This document shows positions 45,830 through 57,188 of a stretch of DNA of 64,000 bases, one piece after another; the first letter of the stretch is position 1; each line of letters begins with the position of its first letter. The position numbers were made by a program, and so were the translations under genes. Under the pieces are notes generated by a model. It saw only the letters and a list, made by a program, of their open reading frames with translations. It made no database searches and was not told the origin of the DNA. Origin of the DNA: Neoceratodus forsteri (Eukaryota > Chordata > Ceratodontiformes > Ceratodontidae); NCBI GenBank assembly GCA_016271365.2, contig JADMNL010000028.1, positions 58,980,001-59,044,000 of the forward strand, in the 5' to 3' direction.

Positions 45830-46060
45830 TTCGGCCAGGAGTCCAGCAACTGAAATCTATGTTACCCTACTCTAGATAGGGTGTCTCCTACTTTCCCTTT
45901 TCAACCCTTCTACCAGCAGCTACCTTCCTGATGTCTTCTACTTCTTACCCCCAGTTGTTACCCCACTACCTGTACCAACTTAATCTTAAGCTGTCTATCC
46001 CAGTATATCAGTATACAGTACTGTGTTATCTCTTCTCATGTAAAGTCTCCTGTAGACTGT

Positions 46061-46944
46061 GGACCATAAAAAAAAAAATGAGAACATGATCCCGAGCTTG
46101 CACACAAGCATCAATAACCTAGAAACAATTCTTGTGGCAGAATCAGCGTTACCAGCCCCTTCCTAATGTCCTTATACAAATGCATTTTTCTGCCAGAAAT
46201 GTCCGACTAGTCTGTTACTTAGTTACTAGGCAACTTACAGGGAATGGGAGGAGGAGTCACACTAAGTAATAGACTGGCACAGATTTTTCTGACAGAAAAA
46301 CACAATTGTATGAGGACATTACAGTGGGACTAGTAAAACTGATTTTGCCATAAGAATTCCAGTATATCTCAGTAATCGATCTAGACCCAGCCTTGTAATG
46401 TGAGACACCTTAATAAGTTACCACTTTTACCCTGAGGAAGTGGCAGTAGGCAACACAACACTGTCTCTGAGACAGTGGAAAAATAAAAGAATTACAGGCA
46501 TTGAACCTTCCTTATTCTTCCCGCATCTGGGCTAGGGTCACCCAGTACCTGATACACTTGTGCTGCTATGCCCTCTGTATTTAATCTTTTCTAACTAATG
46601 TGCCTTCTAGGATACTCGGACTCTGCCCTCCTGTCTGGTCTGTGGTTTCTGCTTCCATAAAACTTCTTGCTTGAAGGTATTTATAGAAGTGTTGCTGGGG
46701 GAGACCTGCTGCCTCCCCTAACTTTGCCCGGTGTGTATTCTCTTTGTGGATACCTAGTTACCCCATGTTTTGATACCTTCCTGGTCTCACGCATAAAACC
46801 TGGGCCCTGGAGATCACAAGTCAGGATTTCTAGTTGTCAGAGTTAAGTATGAAAATAAATTTATCCCCCCTCCCCCTTTCCTTATTTTTTTTTCAGCAAT
46901 TGAAATTTTTATTGAAAGTTTAGAATAAAAACAGACAAGAATAC
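46061..46944. other. intergenic stretch with foldback element
   Basis: No gene. It contains the foldback at 46126-46360, a module at about 46425-46500 with CTGAGGAAG...GGCAACAC and AATAAAAG, and an A/T-rich segment at 46885-46940 that resembles the 3' end of a minus-strand LINE just before the next CR1. Confidence 0.6.
46126..46360. repeat. foldback (hairpin) element, arms of about 98 bp
   Basis: The left arm 46126-46223 pairs with 46261-46360 around a 37-bp spacer. Shared blocks include TCTTGTGGCAGAATCAG and TCTTATGGCAAAATCAG, TAATGTCCT.ATACAA and TATTACTTAGT-like sequence. Identity by eye is around 80%. The inverted similarity may extend weakly outward. There is no ORF, no TIR of a named family and no obvious target duplication. 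Confidence 0.82.
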
Positions 46945-49941
46945 ATTTAAACTAGGAGCGGGGGGTGGCAGTTGGGGAAGAGATATGCAGAGACCACAGG
47001 TTGGGAAACCATATGAGCTTACCCCCTATAACAGTGACAAAGGACAAATAGCAAGTACTGTTGGTGATGCTAGGAAAGGAGGGCAGGATGGGGGAGGGTG
47101 GAAGGTGGTTACCCTTAATGCTAGGAGCCTTGGGAGGAAAACTGCAGAGTTACAGGTTCTCATGGCAGAGGGAGGGGTGGACATTGCAGTCATCAGGAAA
47201 CATGGGCCACCAATACAATGACTGGAGACCTGTCTGTACCAGGGTACAGATTATTTCGTAGGGACAGAGTGATTGGAAAGGGGTGGCACTATATGTGAAG
47301 GAAGGACTGAAGTGTATAAGGGAGGAAGGGAGGAGGGTAGTATGGAGTCACTTTGGATGCAAATCCAGGATTCCAAGAATAGGATTCTTAGAATGGGAGT
47401 GGTGTACAGGCCACCATCTCAGATGGAGGAGTTAGACAGAGAACTAGCGGGACAGATCAGGAGGACCTGCGAGAAGGGTAGTGTGGTGATTGTGGGGGAC
47501 TTCAACATGCCAGGAGTGGACTGGAGCACCCCAACAACTATGAACAGAAGGGAGCAGGTACTGCTGGATGCCTTCCAGGACAGCTTCCTGCTGCAAATGG
47601 TCAGTGAACCAACCAGGTTAGGAAATACCCTTGACCTTGTGCTGGCAAATGGGGACTTTGTGAGAGAACTTACAGTGGAGGAACCACTGTCAGGGAGTGT
47701 CAGTATGGCTCACATTGGATATGGGCAAGGAAGGAGTGGAATCTGGCATAATAGTGCTGAACTTCAGGAGGGCCGACTTTGGGAGGATGGGAGAAGTGGT
47801 AAAAGGGTACCTGGCCAGAATTCAATCTAGTATGGACACTAACCAGAGGTGGGAGCTCATGAAGCTGGGGATAGTGGAGGCAGCAAAACCTGCAAAGCCC
47901 AGAGCAAGAGGCTGAGGCTAAGAAACTGATCTGGTTGAGCAAGGAGGTCATGAAAAGGTAAGGAGGAAAAGAGCTGCCTTTAGGAAGTACAAGAAAACAG
48001 GGAGGGGGAGGACAGGAGGAGTACTTGACAGAATCGAAGGAGGTGACAAGGGCAATAAGGAAGCCAAAGCATCTACGGAACTCAGGCTGGCACAAGGCAT
48101 TAAGAAGGGAGAAGGACTTTTTAGTACATCAGGGAGAAAAGGGCTGTAAGGACCACATAGTAAGGATTAGGAAGGAGGGGGGTTGGGTGGAAGCAGGGTG
48201 CGATAAGGCGGAAGCACTAAATGAGTACTTCTGCTCAGTATTTACTAAAGAGAAGAGGGGGGGTGACACCCAAGGTGGGAAAAATGGCAGAAGCAGGGGG
48301 GAAAGTGGTGACAGATGGGGAAATCATGGAGAGCAGAGTTTGAGAGGGTTTGAAGGCACTGAGGGTGGACAAGGAGCCAGGCCCAGATGGCATCCACCCC
48401 AGGGCACCGAGGGAGCTGGCAGAGGTCCTTACAGGACCTTTGGCAGACCTATTTAATGCCTCACTACATTCGGGGTGTGTACCTCAGGACTGGAGGATGG
48501 CTCATGTGGTGCACCTCCACAAGAGTGGCCCCAAGGATGAACCGGGAAACTACAGACCAGTGAGCCTCACATCCATCATGGGTAAGCTAATGGAGACTAT
48601 CCTGAAGGAGGCTGGTGGCCCTCCTAGAGGCCAAGGACTACAGGACAGCAGACAGCATGGCTTCATACATGGCAGATCCTGCCAAACCAACCTGGTAGAG
48701 TTTTATGGCTGGGTAACTAGGCAACTGGACAGGGGCCATGCAGTGGATGTCCTGTATCTGGACTTCAGGAAGGCATTCGACTCAGTGCCACATGGAAGGC
48801 TGGGAAGGAAGTTAGTAGGCACAGGGGCGGGTGCAAAGCCGGTGAGATGGGTAGGAAACTGGCTGCAGGGAAGGCAACAGAGGGTGGTGGTGGGTGGGGA
48901 GCTCTCACACCCAAGGGCAGTGACGAGCGGTGTTCCACAGGGCTCAGTGTTGGGACCAGTGTTGTTTGGGATATTCATTGCAGACATATCATGGGACATC
49001 AAGAGCAAGATCAGTCTGTTTGCTGATGATACCAAGGTAGGCGCAGTGGTGGATGACCTGGGGGATGGCAGGGGTTGCAGGATGATCTGGCAAAGCTTGA
49101 AACCTGGTCAGACACCTGGCAACTGGGCTTTAATGCCAAAAAGTGCAAGGTGCTGCATTTTGGGATGAAGAACCCAAGGAGGAGTTACCAGCTAGGGGGA
49201 GTGCAGCTAGCCCAGACAGAGGAGGAGAAGGATCTGGGTGTGCTCATTACAGGGTCAATGAACAACTCGGCACAATGTAGGAAGGCTGCAAGGCCAACAA
49301 AATGCTGGTTTGTTGCAAGGGTATGTCCTTGAGGAGGAAGAGGTGATTCTGCCACTGTATAGGTCATTAGTTAGACCACACCTGGAGTACTGCATGCAGT
49401 ACTGGCGTCCGTATCTGAAGAGGGACATTAAGTTACTGGAGGGGGTGCAGCGCAGAGTGACAAAGACGATCAAGGGGCTGGGGGACTTATCATACGAGAG
49501 GAGGTTGAAGGAGTTGAACATGTACTCACTGGAGGAGAGGAGAGGAGAGACAGAGGTGACATGATTGAAACCTTTAAATACATGAAAGGAATAAACAAGA
49601 CGGGTACAGAGGGGCTGTTCAAAGTAAGGGAGGGGAGGGCCACCAGGGTTCATGATATGAGACTGGAGCAAGGAAGGTTCAGGAGGGAGATGGGGAGACA
49701 CTTTTTTACAGAGAGGGTGATGGCTGGGTGGAATGCGTTACCTGCTGAAGTGGTATGCAGTAGAACAGTGGACTGCTTCAAATGAGGATGGGACAGGACA
49801 AGGGGGAGGGTTAATGAAGGGGAAGGGTGGAAGGGAAGGGCAGCTGCAGAATAAGGGGTGCTAGCTGCACATTCGAGCAGACTTGATAGACCTCTAGGCC
49901 TTTATCTGCTGGCAAATTTCGTATGTTCGTATGTTCGTACA
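46945..49941 (+). mobile_element. CR1 LINE, second subfamily (46.9-49.9 kb)
   Basis: It begins just at the ORF1 end motif (TTTAAACTAG) and runs through ORF2 to a 3' tail made of GTATGTTC repeats (49921-49941). GC-rich, G-rich plus strand. Diverged from the copy A/B/C subfamily; most like the CR1 at 44303-46060. It is 5' truncated, and an A/T-rich retroposon end lies immediately before it. Confidence 0.92.
46985..49785 (+). pseudogene. CR1 ORF2 endonuclease-RT (46.98-49.8 kb), broken
   Basis: Endonuclease: VVTLNARSLGRKTAE, then after a frame break GVVYRPPSQMEELDRE and VVIVGDFNMPGVDWS (GDFN intact), EPTRLGNTLDLVLANG. The RT frame 48350-49168 covers [68 protein letters not shown] and LFADDTKVGA. 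Both EN and RT active sites are therefore present, but in separate frames. The thumb and C-terminus are at 49075-49785 ([44 protein letters not shown]). Confidence 0.9.
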
Positions 49942-49989
49942 TTGTAAAATCTATATAAAATGGGTAGGCTAAACCAGCCAATCAAGCTC

Positions 49990-50019
49990 ACCATGCATGG
50001 AATATGTTCCATGCATGGT
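49990..50019. repeat. perfect 13-bp inverted repeat
   Basis: ACCATGCATGGAA, a 4-base centre (TATG), then its exact complement. An A12 run follows immediately. Confidence 0.9.
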
Positions 50020-50597
50020 TAAAAAAAAAAAACGGCAGTAAAAAGGCTAAAATCACTAAGCCTTAGAATGTTGGCATTTAAAAATGCCGCCATTGTTGTT
50101 TCCTCGCTAAAAGCAGTCTCCCCCCTGCATGAAAAGCAAATGAATGCAGCAGTTACCGATATACATATCCACTCCAGAAGTCGCACAACTAAACAGCAAT
50201 TGAATTCTCAATTTGAGTTTGAGGTTCCTTTTAAGAAGCATTAGCATACCCCCAGAAAATTTGCGTACATACCGAGCATTTTCATAGCCTGTCCGCCCCG
50301 CCGGCGAAGGAGCTTACGACAGGTTTACCGACTGTGCTAAAGGCTCTGATAAAAGAGTAGCTCGAGTTCGTCTTTCAGGTAAACTGAAATAAATTAGCCA
50401 TTTTTAATTCTTTTTAAGTTAGGTTAACTTTTGAGACATCGCTCGGCTGGCCAAGTTGCCCACTGCGTTTATATGCACATAGCGGCGGTGTTACAGAGAT
50501 GTGGGTCTAAGAAACAAGCTCTCATTTTGTCTGTGTATATTTTGAGTACTGTGACAGAGAATAGCCTCTAAGTCTAGCAAATGCAGCAGCCCCCCTA

Positions 50598-50598
<1 letters not shown>

Positions 50599-50640
<42 letters not shown>
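50599..50640. repeat. (AC)n microsatellite
   Basis: About 21 uninterrupted AC dinucleotides. Confidence 0.97.
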
Positions 50641-50643
<3 letters not shown>

Positions 50644-50823
50644 AGAGCATCCACTTCCCAAAGAGCTAGAGACAGCAGGATGTCATTTTGTAGTAGGCAG
50701 AAGGACTATTTTATCTTACATCAGCATAAGTAAATGTTATTTACCACATATAAAAATTAATTTTCTAAATGTAAAAAGTTTATTTTTTAAAGTAGACCAT
50801 TTCACAAGCACAATAAGATACTC

Positions 50824-50939
50824 CAGGTGTGTGCATGGAACATATTTTACCGTACGCCAGGGGCTAAAGCACTCGGCCAAGGCCTCGTGCCTAATTACGT
50901 CCCTGGCCGTGTGGTAAAATATGTTCCATGCACACCCTG
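50824..50939. repeat. 116-bp hairpin with 40-bp outer arms
   Basis: Outer arms 50824-50863 and 50901-50939 match over CAGGTGTGTGCATGGAACAT and ATTTTACC...GCCAGGG with few differences. Pairing continues inward (GCACTCGGCC / GGCCTCGTGC) to a central AA. The structure could fold over its whole length. Confidence 0.85.
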
Positions 50940-51307
50940 TCGTGTCTTGTTGCTTACATATACATCAGTCAAGTAAACCTTAAAATGAACTAGCACAGTA
51001 AATACAATCTTGAGCTGTCATACACTATTCCCCTTTCCTTATCTTAGCCCAAATGTCTAGCATAACCATTACTAACAGACTGTGATATGGGACTGACCTA
51101 TAGGACTGGACCCCACCTGGGCCAAGGTATACAGTAGTGCTCCTTCCTCACTCTATTTCCAGCTGCATGACCTCCTTTTCTCCTTTTATCTAGTCCATGA
51201 TAGATCTTGCCAGGCATGCTTTGCTGTAGAAATCCAGAAACAGGTTCGGAGAGATGACTCACTCGCCAGATGAAGTTAGGCTTTAATTCTCATGATTTAT
51301 TAATGCA

Positions 51308-51408
51308 AGGGCTTTAAGCCCGAGGTTCAATGTGGGGGAATAGCTACTCTCACTTCCCATGCAAAAGCACACCTCTCGGAGCGCTTTGTGCTTAGGAATC
51401 TGAAACTT
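51308..51408 (+). repeat. A1 split direct repeat
   Basis: It begins AGGGCTTTAAGCCCGAGG and ends GGAATCTGAAACT; it matches A2 at 57030-57129 in the same orientation with about a dozen differences. It marks the 5' end of the element. Confidence 0.92.
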
Positions 51409-52926
51409 GACTTGTCTAGTTTCCCCTGAGCTCCTGCATCAGCGTTTGGATTCTTGTTAACCACTTGTGCTTCATTTTTGTTTGCTTCTTTGTTGGAATC
51501 TCCTTGCCTCCTGAGTGTGTTCTGCCTTTCAGGTGTTCACCGGGTGGCTGTTCGCCTCCCCGGCAAGGCCGGTTGACTTTCTCCTCCCTTCCAGCTTCTG
51601 TTCCTCCGGTAAGCTTAATTTTTTATTTTGTTTTGTCCTGCCTGCCTGCCTTTCTTTTATGTTCTGTTCTCCCTCAAATAGCCCCGGACTCCTCCTCTCC
51701 ATCACTCCCTGTACTCGTCTAGTTCCCACTGCTAGCTTGCTTCCTTTTCCCTTGTAATCCCCTGCCGCCTCATCGGATGCCCTGGCTAGCCCTCCCGATG
51801 TGTATAGCTCTGCCCTGGTGTCAGTAGTAGTGCGCCTTTTTCCACTTGTTGCAGCTCTGGTTCTTACCAGAACGTAACGCTGCCCTCTGGCATTTGTTTT
51901 TATTGCTTTGGAGACACCCTTCCCTCCTTCTTCTGTAGTGTAGCACCTTGAGGAAATGGCTCGCCCCTTTTCCCAGCAGCCAGGTTACTACATTCCTGCC
52001 TGCCTGCCTGCCTGCTACCTCGCGGGTTGGTGGGGATTCCGCTGTGTTGGTGATGTAGGGACGCACATGGTATGCTAAGCCCGGCCCCAGCTTCCACGTA
52101 CTATTTTATTATACCCTCGGCATAAACAGAATGGAATCCATTCCAATCCTGGCTGCGACCTGGCTGCTCGCATTTGCATTGTTCATAGGAGTTGGTTTTC
52201 TTTGTTCGGTCACTATCACCTTGTTTCATCACTGCCAACTACATCTCCGGTACAGAATTTTGTTTTTCGTTTTTCTTTTAGGGAGTGAGTAGGGGCAGGT
52301 TTGGGTGGTCAACAACTTTGCTTCTGGTCATTCAGCGAGTTGATGGTGGTGGGGCAATTCATCTGTCAAGCCACCACTATCCAGCCCTTCCCTTAATACC
52401 ACATATGTATTTATTCATGCCTACGTTCTACTCCTGCAAAGCAAATCCGTTATATCTTGTAGTCTTCAGTCTCCTGCTCATTATCAATTCATTTCACTTC
52501 TCAGGGTGGCCCGGCTGAGAAGTATCCTCTCCTTTGGCAGCTTTCCTTGCTACTTCAGTTTAAAAAAAAAAAAAAAGACATGAAAGGCTTTTTCATCTTC
52601 ATCCCCCCTTTTTCACTTTCTTGCTCCTTCACACCTTGCTTATTTTATTTTTCAGGTCTGTTGTACATCTCCTCTGAATTAGCTGTCATAGTTGGCAGGT
52701 GTTCATTCCCTGCAGCGTCCTCATCCTGCCTCATCCACACCAGGATCCTGCCTTCGGTGGTAAGTTCCAGTCCCTCCCATCTGATTTTCATTTCCCATTC
52801 CTTCCATGCTTTTCAGTAGTTCCCTGTTCTCATCCGTACTTCCCTTCCCCTCATCCTCGTCTTTCTCCAGTCAATACCCATTGCTTTCATTCTTTTCTTT
52901 CTTATCCCCAGGTCTCCTTCCTGACT
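51409..52926 (+). other. 5' leader of the Ngaro-type element
   Basis: Pyrimidine-rich, with no convincing coding capacity. Several splice-like sites: acceptor-like polypyrimidine-AG at about 51530 (TGCCTTTCAG), 52280 (TTTCTTTTAG), 52654 (TTATTTTTCAG) and 52912 (TATCCCCAG), and donor-like GTAAG at 51608 and GTAAGT near 52760. The last pair would remove about 150 bp just before the gag ATG. A spliced leader is inference. Confidence 0.45.
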
Positions 52927-54177
52927 ATGTTGTCCGTCAATGATTCCTCTATTGAAGATCTTCCAATGACTCCTCAACCTTCTTCCGCTCCCATCAGTCG
53001 CAAATGCACATTCAAGTCCCATCATTCCATCAAGGACTGGACCGTGCCTCAACTCATGTCGGAGTTAACCAGAAAAGGCATATCCTACTCTAATTCTGCT
53101 TGAAAGCAGGTGCTCTACGACCTCCTCATGGCATCCATATCTCAGCCTGGATCAATACCGGGCCCCAGCCAGCCTCCTTCTTCTCAGCCTGACTCTGCTC
53201 CCCTTTCAGACATTCGGGACTTCATGGGTCAAACGACTGCTTCTATCTCAGACATCCAGACTCGCCTTTCATCGCTTGAAGCCTGCCCTGCTGTTCCTCA
53301 GCCTCCTCCTCCTCTGGCTTCCATCCTGCCCACTGGGGTGACATCTATGAGCCTCATCTCCCCTCCAGACTCCAGTCCCCTTCTGGTCATGGTACCTTCT
53401 CTATCCCTGCCTCCTACCATTCCGACAGGTTTGTTGCTCTCTCATCAGCCTCCATTCATCTCCCCTGTCCATCTCATGCCGACTCCCCTCCGCAAGGACA
53501 TCCTGGACAGTAAGGATACCAACTTGGTATTGCTCCTCATCTCTTCTCATGATGTCTTGGACAATCATATTGTGTCTTGTGGGGACGCCTCCATCGTCCT
53601 GAAGTCCAAGGATTCTCGTCTACTTTGCAAAATGACTACGGCTGAATTCGTGCTCGCCTTCAGTCTCTATCAAGATATTATTTGTTCAGCCTTCCCGGCA
53701 CGTTGAGAAGAACTAGACACCTATCTTTATCTCCTCATCGACCTCAGTGTCTAATATGGTGGGATGCATTTCTATGGCTACTCTCGCTCTTTTTCAGCCA
53801 AGGCAGCATCCGCTTTATCCCACTACAACATCAAGCTAAGTTGGGCAGTTTTGGACAACAAACTCTTTTGTGGCCACTTCGCCGGCCAATATGCCTACTC
53901 CTGTTCCCTTTGTGGTTCATTTAAGCATTTCGCTCCCCTTTGCCCCATGGCTGTGTCTCCTCCTCCATCCTCCTCGTTCATCCCTAGGCCTTCTCACCCT
54001 TCCGAGTCCGCTTCTTATTCTGGCCCGACTTGCCCTGTCTCCGACCAACATGCTCACCTCGACCAGCATGGGCGTCCTATCCGTAACGTTGGAAGCAAGT
54101 CCATCTGCAACAACTTTAATGACCGTGGTTGTTCTACCCCAGATGTCAATTCCTCCACCTCTGCTACATTTGGGTGA
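52927..54177 (+). pseudogene. Gag-like ORF of the Ngaro-type element, three stops
   Basis: A single frame of about 417 codons from ATG 52927. The N-terminal region contains a SAP-like or helical segment (VPQLMSELTRKGISY). The middle is Pro/Ser-rich, and the core (TNLVLLLISSHDVL, AEFVLAFSLYQDI) resembles DIRS-group gag. The C-terminus has a CCHC zinc knuckle, CSLCGSFKHFAPLC, and a second Cys-rich motif (ICNNFNDRGC). Stops lie at 53101-53103, 53704-53706 and 53752-53754, with no frameshift between. Gag proteins package the element RNA. Confidence 0.8.
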
Positions 54178-54349
54178 TGTGCATGCTCGCTATATTTGCC
54201 CCAAAGCTCTCGACCATCCAGGTGATGCCAGGTGCATCCTTCTACCCCTGTGGACCTCCTTGCCCTGGCTCGCCTGCTGACTGATCATCTTGACCAGGAC
54301 TCTGTGCATTCTCTCATCTCGGGTTTTACTCATGGTTTCGACACCATGT

Positions 54350-55810
54350 CTTCATTCTCCCTACTTCCTCCTTTGTTTATGCTAACCTGCAGTCTGCCAT
54401 TAAGAAACCCGATGTGGTCCGCTCCCTCCTTCAAACCAAAGTTGCCAAAGGCTTCACCTTGGGACCTATCCTGCACTCTCTATTCCCTATTTACAGGATC
54501 AATCCCATTGGCATTGCCACTCAGATGTTTTCTGGTAAGAAGCGGCTTGTTATCGACCTCTCCACTCCTCTCTATTCTTCCATGCCGAGTATCAATTCCC
54601 TCATTCCAGTAGATTACTTTTCTTTAGCCTTTGCCCATATTGACAACATCATTGCCATTATTAAGCAATCTGGCTGTGGCTCCTGGCTGTCTACAGCAGA
54701 CATATCGGATGCCTTCAAGCTCCTCCCCATCCATCCTTCTCTCTGGCACCTATATGGTGTTTCTTGGGATTCTGTTTTCTACTTTTCTGTCTGCCTTGCC
54801 TTTGGATGCCATAGCAGCCCTAAGCTATTTGATATCTTTGCTGAATTTCTGTGCTGGGCCCTCCTCAATGTCTGCTGTGAGCCTGCCGTGCTTAATCTGC
54901 TGGATGATTTCCTCCTCATCGATCCGCCACACTCCTCCCTGGCCGTTAGCATTTCTGTCCTTCTCCGCCTCTTCGATGACTTGTCGATTCCCATAGTGGC
55001 TGAAAAACATCTGGACCTTCTACATCCCTCAAATTTCTGGGCATCGTCTTGGATTCCTACCGCATGGAAGCTCACCTTCCGCTGGATAAACTGTCTAGGA
55101 TTCAGGAACTGGTCTCGTCTTTTTCTACCCGAAAGGACTGCACCAAACAGGAATTGCTCTCTCTTTTGGGGTACCTAAATTTTGCAATGAGAATCATTCC
55201 TCAAGGTCACTTCTTCATATCTTACCTCCTTATTCAAGCATCATCTGTTCTAGAGCGTCACCATCATGTCCATATCACAACATCTACAAAATCTGACTTA
55301 GCTATGTGGTCCCTTTTTCTTGCAAGATGGAACGTATGCTCTATGTTTCATAAAGATCCATCGCCTCAAACTCACCCTTGCATATTCACAGATACATCTT
55401 CTACTAACGGATACACAGCCATATTCTGTCGGTCATGGATTGCTGCCCCTTGGCCTCCAGATGTCTCATCATTGATGGATTTCGATTCTACTTCTCCACT
55501 ATTCAAAATATATCCCATAGTAGCAGTTGCAGCTCTATGGGGGAACCTATGGTCCCATCAATCAGTTTCAGTATAGTCAGATAATCAATCTACAGTAGCC
55601 ATCGTTAACAAAGGTCGATCATCCTCACCCTCCATCATGTAGAGGTTAACCTGGCTTTCCCTCATTCATGCTTTCACTATTACTTGCTATTACATTCCTG
55701 TACTCAAAACCAAGCAGCTGATGCTTTTTCTCGATTTCATTTTCAGGAATTTTTCCATCTTCATCCTTCAGCAGATCCCATCATGACTCCTCCGCCATCA
55801 TACTACGACC
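54350..55810 (+). pseudogene. RT-RNase H of the Ngaro-type element, broken
   Basis: The RT frame 54414-55178 has IDLSTPLYSSMPSIN, STADISDAFKLLPIHPSLWH (catalytic Asp in the first motif) and LNLLDDFLLIDPP, where LDDF is the active-site box (residues 173-176). A frameshift near 55075 moves reading to 55049-55576: TKQELLSLLGYLNFAMRIIP (connection) and RNase H with CIFTDTSSTNGYTAIF (Asp). A TAG at 55574 separates the block SDNQSTVAIVNKG (Asp). The tail reaches the sequence HPSADPIMTPPPSYYD near 55800. Converts element RNA to DNA. Confidence 0.88.
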
Positions 55811-55829
55811 TAATAATGACATAACTTTT

Positions 55830-56770
55830 TATGGAAATCAAGCATCTCTCATCATGTGGTCAACATTGACCTTGTCTACCAGAGCTGCATATGCAACAGC
55901 CTGGAACAAATTCGTATCATTCTGTGCTTCATCATCATCACAACCGACATTCATGTTGGTTGATCGAGTTCTGGCTTTCCTGACATTCTGCCATCAGGCC
56001 TTACATCTTGCACATGGTACCATCAAATTATATCTAGCAGGCATCCAGTTCTTTCTCTCTCAATATTCTCCATCTTCACCATCTTTATTCTGTAATCAAT
56101 CAGTCAAGCTACTCTTATTGGGCTTTCAAAGACTATCCATTTCAAGTTCTCCTCATCACCTTCCAATCAAAGGACCACTATTCTGAAATCTACTAGACTT
56201 ACTGGATTCAGATTCATTTGAGCATCATTCAAATATCATGATGTCATCAGCAATCAAACTTGCATTCTATGGATTTCTTTGTCCTGGAGAATTCACTATA
56301 GCATCAGCTCGCTCATCTGCTTTTTTCAGAATATCTAACCTGGAAAAGAATAATGACAGTTTCATTCTAAATCTACAACCATCAAAAACCAACAGACTTC
56401 AATCCGGGACTTCCATAACTTATTATTCTACATCAAACAAATGGTGCCCAGTCGTTATACTGTCAAAACTCATGAATTTTCACACCAATTCCAATCCCTC
56501 TTCTCTCTACTAACTTCCGATGCCAATACACCCATGACATCAAAATGGTTCATTGATCACACAAGAAGCCTCCTACAGAGACTAGGACTGGAGCCATTTT
56601 CCTATTCAGGTCATTCATTCAGAATAGGAGCAGCCACCTCAGCATCCCGCCATAATATTCCAGTTCGCATTATCAAAAGACTCAGAAGATGGAAATCATC
56701 TGCATTTGAAGTATATATACCCAATCCAACTTCCACACTCAAAAATGCTTTTTCTAGTATCTCCTCTTAG
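55830..56770 (+). pseudogene. tyrosine recombinase of the Ngaro-type element
   Basis: The N-terminal SAM-like core-binding part is STRAAYATAWNKFVSFCAS through KLYLAGIQFFLSQYS (55854-56186). The catalytic part keeps GHSFRIGAATSAS (His and second Arg, near 56610) and WKSSAFEVYI (Trp and nucleophile Tyr). The first catalytic Arg is Cys: FYGFLCPGEFT, codon TGT at 56280-56282, one transition from CGT. A stop (TGA about 56184) and a frameshift near 56470-56500 also break it. It would insert the circular DNA copy by strand exchange. Confidence 0.9.
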
Positions 56771-56892
56771 TTTGCTCAAAGGACAAGCAGGTCAGTAGCC
56801 ATGAGTCCTCAGAGGTTTTCCCCCAAAGGGTTTTTTTCCTCTCCTGAGTGCTCCTGATCACACTTTCTGGAGTTGGAGGAGGTAATCTTTTT

Positions 56893-57024
56893 GGGCCTTT
56901 ATTCCCTACAGTTACCCAGCTCATCTACCAAGGGTGAGAACAGAGAAAAGCCCCATTATAATTCAACATCAAAATACTTACAAATCTCAGTATCACCAAG
57001 CACTACACATTTCACCAACATTGA
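56893..57024 (+). repeat. B1 split direct repeat
   Basis: It begins GGGCCTTTATTCCCTACAG and ends CACCAACATTGA; it matches B2 (57189-57319) in the same orientation. Located after the recombinase and five bases before A2. Confidence 0.92.
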
Positions 57025-57029
57025 GTGGG

Positions 57030-57129
57030 AGGGCTTTAAGCCCGAGGTTCAATGTGGGGGAATAGCTCCTCCCACTTCACCTTCAAAAGCACGCCGTTCG
57101 CAGCACTTTGTGCTTAGGAATCTGAAACT
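57030..57129 (+). repeat. A2 split direct repeat
   Basis: Second copy of the A repeat, same orientation as A1 at 51308-51408. Confidence 0.92.
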
Positions 57130-57188
57130 CACCCTCCATCCTGCCCATCAGCCTCCTTCTTCTCCGGCACTCTGTCCACCCTTGGATA

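Larger units (their letters stand above)
44303..46060 (-). mobile_element. CR1 5' portion right of the L2
   Basis: Minus strand: ORF1 (45829-45063) then the ORF2 endonuclease (about 44860-44303). ORF1 ends with HLN and the TTTAAACTAG motif seen also at 46945. The ORF2 part stops within the endonuclease, where the GATTGATTG run and the L2 begin. The 5' limit near 46060, at an A-run, is approximate. Confidence 0.82.
49942..51307. other. palindrome-rich stretch, no recognised gene
   Basis: Between the CR1 tail and the Ngaro-type element. It contains a perfect palindrome (49990-50019), a CA microsatellite and a long hairpin (50824-50939), which share the core GTTCCATGCA. No ORF with a recognisable domain. 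It may be one or more non-autonomous elements of unknown family. Confidence 0.6.

Noticed and set aside
53764..54280. A second gag-region gene in an overlapping frame
   Set aside because: The frame beginning 53764 is the continuation of gag after in-frame stops; the 53870 frame is a shadow without the zinc knuckle.
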